This document shows positions 15,135 through 19,833 of a stretch of DNA of 19,833 nucleotides, one piece after another (within the stretch, counting starts at the first letter, position 1; every line of letters starts with the position of its first letter). The stretch covers positions 29,457-49,289 of the forward strand of contig DLAF01000036.1 in assembly GCA_002492725.1 (NCBI GenBank), given 5' to 3'. Source of the DNA: Lachnospiraceae bacterium UBA7054 (GTDB taxonomy: Bacteria > Bacillota > Clostridia > Lachnospirales > Lachnospiraceae). Under the pieces are notes generated by a model. That model worked only from the letters and a program-made list of their open reading frames with translations, searched no databases and was not told where the DNA came from. A program made the position numbers and the translations under genes.

Positions 15135-16019
15135 TTATACTTTATCTGCCTCTTTTTCACCAAACAGTCCCGTCGGCTTTGCAATTAAAATAATGATCAG
15201 CAGGGCAAACGTAAATGCATCGGAAAAAGTCGTCAGGCCTACCCCCTTGATAATGTTTTCACAGATACCGATGATAAAAGCCCCGATCACTGCCCCCGGG
15301 ATGGAGCCGATACCGCCGAATACCGCCGCAACGAAGGCTTTTAGTCCCGGCATGGCGCCGACCGTCGGGGTCACGCCCGTATAGTTCGTAAAAAACAGCG
15401 CGCTGCCGATTGCCGCCAGAAACGTGCCAATGATAAACGTCATACTCACAACGGAATTGATCTTAATCCCCATCAATTGTGAAGTCTCAAAATCCCTCGA
15501 TGCTGCTCGCATCGCCATACCGATCTTCGTATATTTGATGAGCAACACCAAAAGCACCACCAGCACCAGAGTCAGCACCGGTGTAATTACTGTGACGCGC
15601 TTCGTCGTGGAGCCAAAGATCGTTACGGTATCACTGATCCACGGAATGGCCGGATACTGCTGGGAAAGGCCTCCGGTAATATAGAGAGCAAGATTTTGCA
15701 AGAGATAGGATACGCCGATGGCAGATATCATAATCGACATACGCGGTGCGGTACGCAGCGGCTTATATGCGACCCGTTCCACCATGAAACCGATCAAAAC
15801 CGTCAGCACGATCATCAGCGGAATCGCCAGGTACATCGGCATCACCGTTGCCGAATAGACAAGGATCAGTCCGGCCGCCATAAAAATATCGCCATGCGCA
15901 AAATTGATCAGCCGCAGGATACCGTAGACCATCGTATAGCCGATTGCAATGAGCGCATACTGACCTCCCACGGAAATACCCGCCATCAGATACGGCAGAT
16001 TTCTTGTTATCCACTCCAT
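15135..16019 (-). CDS. livH: Branched-chain amino acid ABC transporter permease LivH
   Basis: A 294-residue membrane protein with seven to eight hydrophobic segments. Typical LivH stretches are GQYALIAIGYTMVYGILRLINFAHGD (near residues 19-44, shown here as landmarks Y21, Y27, N39, H42), the ATPase-contact loop TKIGMAMRAASRD, and PGLKAFVAAVFGGIGSIPGA toward the C-terminus. ATG 16019 has GGGGGAG seven bases upstream. It is separated from livK by 116 bases holding two hairpins that may lower its expression relative to the binding protein. Confidence 0.95.
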   Translation of the reverse strand: MEWITRNLPYLMAGISVGGQYALIAIGYTMVYGILRLINFAHGDIFMAAGLILVYSATVMPMYLAIPLMIVLTVLIGFMVERVAYKPLRTAPRMSIMISAIGVSYLLQNLALYITGGLSQQYPAIPWISDTVTIFGSTTKRVTVITPVLTLVLVVLLVLLIKYTKIGMAMRAASRDFETSQLMGIKINSVVSMTFIIGTFLAAIGSALFFTNYTGVTPTVGAMPGLKAFVAAVFGGIGSIPGAVIGAFIIGICENIIKGVGLTTFSDAFTFALLIIILIAKPTGLFGEKEADKV

Positions 16020-16073
16020 ACTCTGTCTCCCCCATTTCCGTTTACCATAAATTCAAAACAAATTCGATTAAAC

Positions 16074-16120
16074 AAAAGCCCATACACCAAGTATGGCGGG
16101 AGACATGATTTCCCCCGCCA
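16074..16120 (-). terminator. Overlapping hairpins between livK and livH (partial terminator or mRNA stabiliser)
   Basis: On the - strand the first stem is TGGCGGG (16120-16114) with CCCGCCA (16100-16094), loop 13. The second is CCATAC (16096-16091) with GTATGG (16085-16080), loop 5, followed by GCTTTTGTTT. The two stems share three bases (16094-16096), so both cannot form completely at once. A leaky terminator here would give more LivK than LivHMGF. Confidence 0.55.
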
Positions 16121-16135
16121 TCAGGTATTTTACCG

Positions 16136-17338
16136 TTATTTTACACCCTGAACGGCCACAAAGTCCCATGCGCCCGTCTGCGTGTTTGCACATTTGACAT
16201 AAGCCACATCACGGAGCGCATCACCCGTTTCGTTGAATGCAATCTCACCCGACACGCCGTTGTAGGAAACCTTCCAGAGTGCCTCGTTGACTGCCGCCGC
16301 ATCCGTGGAGCCTGCCGCTTTTAAAGCCTCCAGCGCCACATAGTAAGCATCGTAGCCCATTGCCGTCACCGCCGCGACCGTATCGTCACCGCCGTTGTTT
16401 GCCTTTGCGGTAGAATCTGCATTGATCCACTCCTTGATGCCCTTATCAAATTCTTCATTACCGCCCTCCTGATAGAAGGTCGTCACATAAATCTGTACGT
16501 CTTTATCCTTCGCCGCATTCAAAATGACGTTGGAATCCCACGTATCGCCCGCCATCAGCGGTATCGTAAGACCCTGTGCCGCAGACTGCTCGATGATGAG
16601 TGCTGCCGCCTCCGTGGATACCGGTGCAAAGAAGACATCTGCGCCCGCATTCTTTGCGGACGTGATATAAGAAATGAAATCGCTGTTACCTTCCTGGAAG
16701 GTCTCCTCCACTACCTCGCCGCCAAGTCCCGTAAAGGCCTCTTTAAAATAGTGACCAAGTCCTGTCGAATAGTCGTCCCCGAGCTTTGTCAGAATATATG
16801 CTTTCTTCGCGGAAAAGTTTTCGCTTGCAAAGTTTGCAAGCACCGTGCCCTGGAAGGGATCCAGGAAACAGATCCGAAAATAATGAGTGTTTCCCTCCGT
16901 CACCTGCGGATTTGTACAAGTAACACCAATTGCGGGGATCCCCGCATCCTTAAACACATCCGAAGCCGCAATGGACACGCCGGAACCATAAGACCCTAAA
17001 ACAACGGACACTTTGGAACTTACCAGCGAAGCCGCTGCAGATGGTCCCTTATCATTGGAGGACTCATTGTCTACGATTTCCAGCTCTACCTGATACTCCT
17101 CACCGCCAATCTCCACCGTAGGCGTCTTGCTGTTCGCATACTGCATGCCCAGCGTTTCCTGCTTGCCGCCCGCACCGTTATCTCCCGATGCCGGCTCATA
17201 CACGCCGATCTTTACTACCTTGGCGCCACTGTCTGTCGTCGAACCCGCCGCGCCGCTGTTACCGTTACCACCGCAGCCTGCCAGCACAGCGCTGAGCATT
17301 GCCGCAGTAAGCATAAGTGCCAATCCTCTCTTTTTCAT
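16136..17338 (-). CDS. livK: Branched-chain amino acid type substrate-binding lipoprotein LivK
   Basis: A 400-residue lipoprotein with signal peptide MKKRGLALML... and lipobox LAGC (C22), then a Gly/Ser/Asn linker and a type 1 periplasmic-binding fold (Peripla_BP_6 class). Landmarks include VKIGVYEPASGDNGAGGKQ near the start of the mature domain, VVLGSYGSG, and AMGYDAYYVALEALKAAG near the C-terminus. It captures the substrate outside the membrane for LivHM. The frame is open to 17362, but ATG 17338 has GGAGG five bases upstream and begins a perfect signal peptide. It is the first gene of the operon, under the promoter at 17381-17409. Specificity for Leu/Ile/Val is presumed from the family; other amides or amino acids are possible. 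Confidence 0.93.
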   Translation of the reverse strand: MKKRGLALMLTAAMLSAVLAGCGGNGNSGAAGSTTDSGAKVVKIGVYEPASGDNGAGGKQETLGMQYANSKTPTVEIGGEEYQVELEIVDNESSNDKGPSAAASLVSSKVSVVLGSYGSGVSIAASDVFKDAGIPAIGVTCTNPQVTEGNTHYFRICFLDPFQGTVLANFASENFSAKKAYILTKLGDDYSTGLGHYFKEAFTGLGGEVVEETFQEGNSDFISYITSAKNAGADVFFAPVSTEAAALIIEQSAAQGLTIPLMAGDTWDSNVILNAAKDKDVQIYVTTFYQEGGNEEFDKGIKEWINADSTAKANNGGDDTVAAVTAMGYDAYYVALEALKAAGSTDAAAVNEALWKVSYNGVSGEIAFNETGDALRDVAYVKCANTQTGAWDFVAVQGVK

Positions 17339-17380
17339 AATCTCCTCCATTCTTAAACTCACGTTCTAAATACCTTCGAC

Positions 17381-17409
17381 AGTATAACACATATTCTTTG
17401 GGGTTTCAA
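17381..17409 (-). promoter_or_regulatory. Promoter of the liv operon
   Basis: On the - strand TTGAAA (17409-17404) and TATACT (17386-17381) are separated by exactly 17 bases. The transcript would begin near 17374, about 36 bases before the livK ATG. Confidence 0.75.
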
Positions 17410-17417
17410 GAAAAAAT

Positions 17418-17429
17418 CACAATATTGTG
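17418..17429. promoter_or_regulatory. 12-bp perfect palindrome upstream of the liv promoter
   Basis: CACAATATTGTG (17418-17429) is a perfect palindrome eight bases upstream of the -35 box, followed on the - strand by ATTTTTTC. It could be an operator for the liv promoter. As RNA it would give only a short AU-rich stem with a T-run, a poor terminator for deoC. Confidence 0.4.
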
Positions 17430-17462
17430 TCCGTGTATACAATTATTTTATGTTCGGTCGCC

Positions 17463-18113
17463 TCATTCATCCTTCAGCAGTCCTACCGCCTTTGATGTGC
17501 CGATCCGATCGCATCCTTCCGCCACAAATGCCTCCAATTCTTCCAGCGTCGAGATACCGCCCGCCGCTTTGATTTTGACATTAGGACCGATATTTTCCTT
17601 AAAGAGACGCACATCTTCAATGGTAGCTCCGCCGGTGCCAAAGCCTGTGGAGGTCTTGATATAATCCGCCCCGGCCTCTGTCACCGCACTGCACATGGCA
17701 AGCTTCTCCTCCTTGGTCAGATAACAGGTCTCAATAATGACCTTAAGGATCTTATCGCCGCAGGCCTGCTTCAGCGCACGGATCTCCTCCGCCACCTTTT
17801 GATAAAGGCCATTTTTCACGTCGCTGATGTTGACCACCATATCAATCTCGCTTGCCCCGTCTTCAATCGCCTTCTTCGTTTCCGCAAGCTTTGCCTCCGT
17901 TACGGAATAGCCGAGCGGGAAACCGACCACCGTACAGATATTCACTTTGTCTTTATATTTTTCGTGGATTCGCTCAACGTAAGCAGGCGGCACGCAGACA
18001 GAAGCCGTACCGTTTGCGATTGCCTCCTCGCAGAGGGTAACGATATCCTCCCACGTCGCAAATGCCTTCAATTGGGTGTGATCCACCCGCTTCAAAATTT
18101 CTTTCTTATCCAT
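17463..18113 (-). CDS. deoC: Deoxyribose-phosphate aldolase
   Basis: A 216-residue class I aldolase that splits 2-deoxyribose 5-phosphate into glyceraldehyde 3-phosphate and acetaldehyde, the last step of deoxynucleoside breakdown. The active residues are visible: D91 in SEIDMVVN, the Schiff-base lysine K153 in DYIKTSTGF, and K182 in IKAAGGIST. Length is normal for the short DeoC type. ATG 18113 is preceded by AAGGGA and GGAG. The usual deo partners (phosphorylase, phosphopentomutase) are not adjacent. It lies divergent from citrate synthase and upstream of the liv operon, whose own promoter follows 54 bases after the deoC stop. Confidence 0.95.
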   Translation of the reverse strand: MDKKEILKRVDHTQLKAFATWEDIVTLCEEAIANGTASVCVPPAYVERIHEKYKDKVNICTVVGFPLGYSVTEAKLAETKKAIEDGASEIDMVVNISDVKNGLYQKVAEEIRALKQACGDKILKVIIETCYLTKEEKLAMCSAVTEAGADYIKTSTGFGTGGATIEDVRLFKENIGPNVKIKAAGGISTLEELEAFVAEGCDRIGTSKAVGLLKDE

Positions 18114-18302
18114 TTTCTCTCCATTCCCTTCTCTGAGACGTGAAACAGCTCAGCATGTAACATTGTAAGCCCTTCGGAAAGAAAAAGCCAGTCCCAACCG
18201 TAGGAACTGCCAAAAAAAATTATTTTTTAGTACTATCTTACTATCATCTGCTCCTATTTTGTTAACATAATATTAAAATTCTGTTAATTTCGCTGATTTT
18301 TC

Positions 18303-18332
18303 TTGTTTTGGCATATTTCTTCATGGTATGAT
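18303..18332 (+). promoter_or_regulatory. Probable promoter of citrate synthase
   Basis: TTGTTT (18303-18308) and TATGAT (18327-18332) are 18 bases apart, giving a start near 18339. Just upstream, two GTTAA(C/T) elements (18261-18266 and 18283-18288) are spaced 22 bases apart, two helical turns, and an A8-TTA-T6 tract lies at 18212-18228. The rest of 18114-18300 shows no gene; no clear deoC promoter was found there. Confidence 0.5.
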
Positions 18333-18340
18333 TATTGAGT

Positions 18341-18437
18341 CGGTGTATCGCTACTCTTCCTACACCGTTATCTCAAGGCTTCCATCCGTTTGGGATGGAG
18401 GTACGGTTGAAGAATCGCTTCGAAAGGAGGTACATAT
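18341..18437 (+). promoter_or_regulatory. Structured leader of citrate synthase mRNA
   Basis: Three stems can form. CGGTGTA (18341-18347) pairs with TACACCG (18361-18367). TCCATCC (18381-18387) pairs with GGATGGA (18393-18399) and extends outward by a few pairs. GAAG (18409-18412) pairs with CTTC (18418-18421). ACCG (18364-18367) can instead pair with CGGT (18404-18407), giving an alternative fold. The octamer GGAGGTAC occurs twice, at 18397-18404 (partly inside stem 2) and at 18426-18433 (the real ribosome site). I do not recognise a named riboswitch. Confidence 0.5.
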
Positions 18438-19805
18438 ATGGTAGAACAAAACAGTTTTTCTGAAATCACACCGGAAATCATACGGCTTGCCAACATGAGT
18501 GAACAGGCCGGCATTATTGATACGGAACTTTTTACAAAGTACGATGTAAAGCGTGGTCTTCGCGATTTAAACGGTAAGGGTGTGCTGGCGGGACTGACAA
18601 ACATTTCCGACGTGCGCGCCAGCAAGGTCGTAGACGGCGTACAGGTACCTACTCACGGAAAACTTTTTTACAGAGGCTACAATGTCAAGGATCTGGTGGA
18701 AGGGTTTTCTTCGGATAATCGCTTCGGTTTCGAGGAAGTTACCTATCTGCTCCTGTTTGATAAACTTCCTGACACGGAGGAACTTGCAAGCTTTACGAAG
18801 CTCTTAAACAGCTATCGCTCTCTGCCCACCAGTTTTGTACGGGACATAATTATGAAAGCACCCAGCAACGATATGATGAACACGCTGGCAAGATGCGTGC
18901 TGACGCTCTACTCCTATGACGACAGAGCAGACGACACTTCCCTGCCGAATGTGCTCAGGCAGTGCTTACAGTTGATTGCACTCTTCCCCATGCTTTCCAT
19001 CTATGGCTATCAAGCCTACAATCACTACCACAACGGAGAAAGCCTCTATATTCACCAGCCACGGGCCGAACTTTCTAACGCAGAGAATATTCTGCATATC
19101 CTGCGGCCAGACAGCAAGTTTACACCCCTGGAAGCCAAGATTTTGGACATTGCCCTGATTCTGCATATGGAGCACGGCGGTGGTAACAACTCTTCCTTCA
19201 CCACCCACGTCGTCACTTCCTCTCTGACGGACACCTATTCCGTGATTGCGGCGGCCATTGGATCCCTGAAAGGTCCCCGCCACGGCGGCGCCAACATCAA
19301 GGTTGTGAAAATGTTTGATGAGATGAAACGGGAAGTCTCCGACTGGAGCAACGAGGGACAGGTGGCTGATTATCTGAAAAAGCTCCTGCACAAAGAAGCT
19401 TTTGATCACGCCGGACTCATCTATGGTGTAGGCCACGCGGTCTACTCAAAATCCGATCCCCGTGCCATCATCTTTAAATCCTTCGTGGAAAAGCTTTCTG
19501 TTGAGAAGGGACTTCAGGATGAATTTGCCCTCTACTCTTTGGTAGAGCGGCTGGCGCCGGAACTGATCGCTGAGGAGCGTCCCATCTACAAGGGCGTCAA
19601 TGTAAATGTGGACTTCTATTCCGGTTTCGTGTATGACATGCTCAATCTGCCGATGGAGCTTTACACGCCAATCTTTGCCATCGCCAGGATTGTTGGCTGG
19701 AGCGCCCACCGCATGGAAGAGCTTGCAAACAACGGCAAAATCATCCGGCCCGCTTACAAAACCATCTGCGTGGACAGAGATTACCAAAAGATGGATGCAC
19801 GTTAA
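18438..19805 (+). CDS. gltA: Citrate synthase
   Basis: A 455-residue citrate synthase, condensing oxaloacetate and acetyl-CoA to citrate and CoA. The three catalytic residues are in place: H282 in GPRHGGAN, H333 in GVGHAVYSKSDPRA, and D392 in NVDFYSGFVYDML. The family segment EHGGGNNSSFT is at 245-254. Compared with many bacterial enzymes of 370-430 residues it has an extra N-terminal part of about 45 residues before LAGLTNISDV, as seen in other clostridial forms. ATG 18438 follows AGGAGG at seven bases. It is preceded by a structured leader and followed by a fresh ribosome site at the window edge, suggesting an operon, perhaps with aconitase or isocitrate dehydrogenase. With those enzymes it would supply 2-oxoglutarate and glutamate. 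A 2-methylcitrate synthase is less likely, as no propionate genes are near. Confidence 0.95.
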   Translation: MVEQNSFSEITPEIIRLANMSEQAGIIDTELFTKYDVKRGLRDLNGKGVLAGLTNISDVRASKVVDGVQVPTHGKLFYRGYNVKDLVEGFSSDNRFGFEEVTYLLLFDKLPDTEELASFTKLLNSYRSLPTSFVRDIIMKAPSNDMMNTLARCVLTLYSYDDRADDTSLPNVLRQCLQLIALFPMLSIYGYQAYNHYHNGESLYIHQPRAELSNAENILHILRPDSKFTPLEAKILDIALILHMEHGGGNNSSFTTHVVTSSLTDTYSVIAAAIGSLKGPRHGGANIKVVKMFDEMKREVSDWSNEGQVADYLKKLLHKEAFDHAGLIYGVGHAVYSKSDPRAIIFKSFVEKLSVEKGLQDEFALYSLVERLAPELIAEERPIYKGVNVNVDFYSGFVYDMLNLPMELYTPIFAIARIVGWSAHRMEELANNGKIIRPAYKTICVDRDYQKMDAR

Positions 19806-19818
19806 ACCTGAATCGAGT

Positions 19819-19833
19819 AGGAGGCGGTGATTA
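19819..19833 (+). promoter_or_regulatory. Ribosome-binding site of a gene running off the right edge
   Basis: AGGAGG at 19819-19824 begins 14 bases after the citrate synthase stop. The last base of the window (A, 19833) is at ideal spacing to be the first base of an ATG, so the next gene probably starts at the edge and is co-transcribed with citrate synthase. Confidence 0.6.

Noticed and set aside
17400..17420. CodY-like box at the liv -35 (TTTCTTGAAA)
   Set aside because: The central TTC-N-GAA spacing is off by one and the flanks do not match the consensus well enough.
17418..17429. Rex operator
   Set aside because: The half-sites are in the opposite order to the TTGTGA...TCACAA arrangement of Rex sites.
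18966..19436. 156-codon - strand frame inside citrate synthase
   Set aside because: Antisense shadow over conserved catalytic motifs of citrate synthase.
1..19833. CRISPR array, insertion sequence, prophage or tRNA-linked island
   Set aside because: No regularly spaced repeats, transposase or integrase motifs, or tRNA-like cloverleaf were seen on either strand.

Overview
The window looks like chromosomal DNA from a low-to-mid GC Gram-positive anaerobe, most likely a Clostridia member close to the Lachnospiraceae. This is inferred from strong AGGAGG-type ribosome sites, TTGACA/TATAAT promoters, lipobox (LAGC) lipoproteins, an ATP-type PEP carboxykinase, a LytTR/GHKL signalling pair and a flagellin gene. 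I recognise the families from sequence alone and no database was consulted. No rRNA, tRNA, CRISPR array, transposase or phage gene was seen.

Layout. 1-788: promoter, 5'-UTR hairpin and a GNAT N-acetyltransferase on the + strand. From 828 to 18113 every gene is on the - strand, so transcription reads from right to left. 6061-4653 holds a LytTR response regulator followed by a small soluble GHKL histidine kinase. A strong terminator at 4595-4641 ends that unit. Next comes a pair of fused ABC exporter half-transporters (4533-828), probably a heterodimer. Upstream lie a short HIT-type protein (6416-6141), an isoprenylcysteine-methyltransferase-like membrane protein (7158-6487) and an 801-residue lipoprotein that appears to join a beta-propeller to a solute-binding domain (9604-7199). 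Then come pckA (11429-9711, own promoter and terminator) and a divergent flagellin (12276-11509, own promoter).

17338-12470 is a complete branched-chain amino acid type ABC importer in the order livK, livH, livM, livG, livF. It has a near-consensus promoter with a palindrome just upstream, and stacked hairpins between the binding-protein gene and the membrane genes. deoC (18113-17463) precedes it. Citrate synthase (18438-19805) diverges on the + strand behind a structured leader of about 100 nt that carries a second copy of the Shine-Dalgarno octamer. A ribosome site at the right edge implies that another gene follows it.

Functionally, the right half is central carbon and nitrogen metabolism: citrate synthase, PEP carboxykinase, deoxyribose-phosphate aldolase and amino acid uptake. 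The left half is an envelope signalling and transport region. The most interesting points are the kinase with no membrane sensor beside an ABC exporter pair with no visible peptide, the propeller/solute-binding fusion without permeases, the flagellin with altered assembly ends, and the citrate synthase leader. Several gene starts were moved from the longest frame to the codon with the best ribosome site (826-2708 region GTG, RR 6061, ICMT-like 7158, flagellin 12276, livF 13183, livK 17338).
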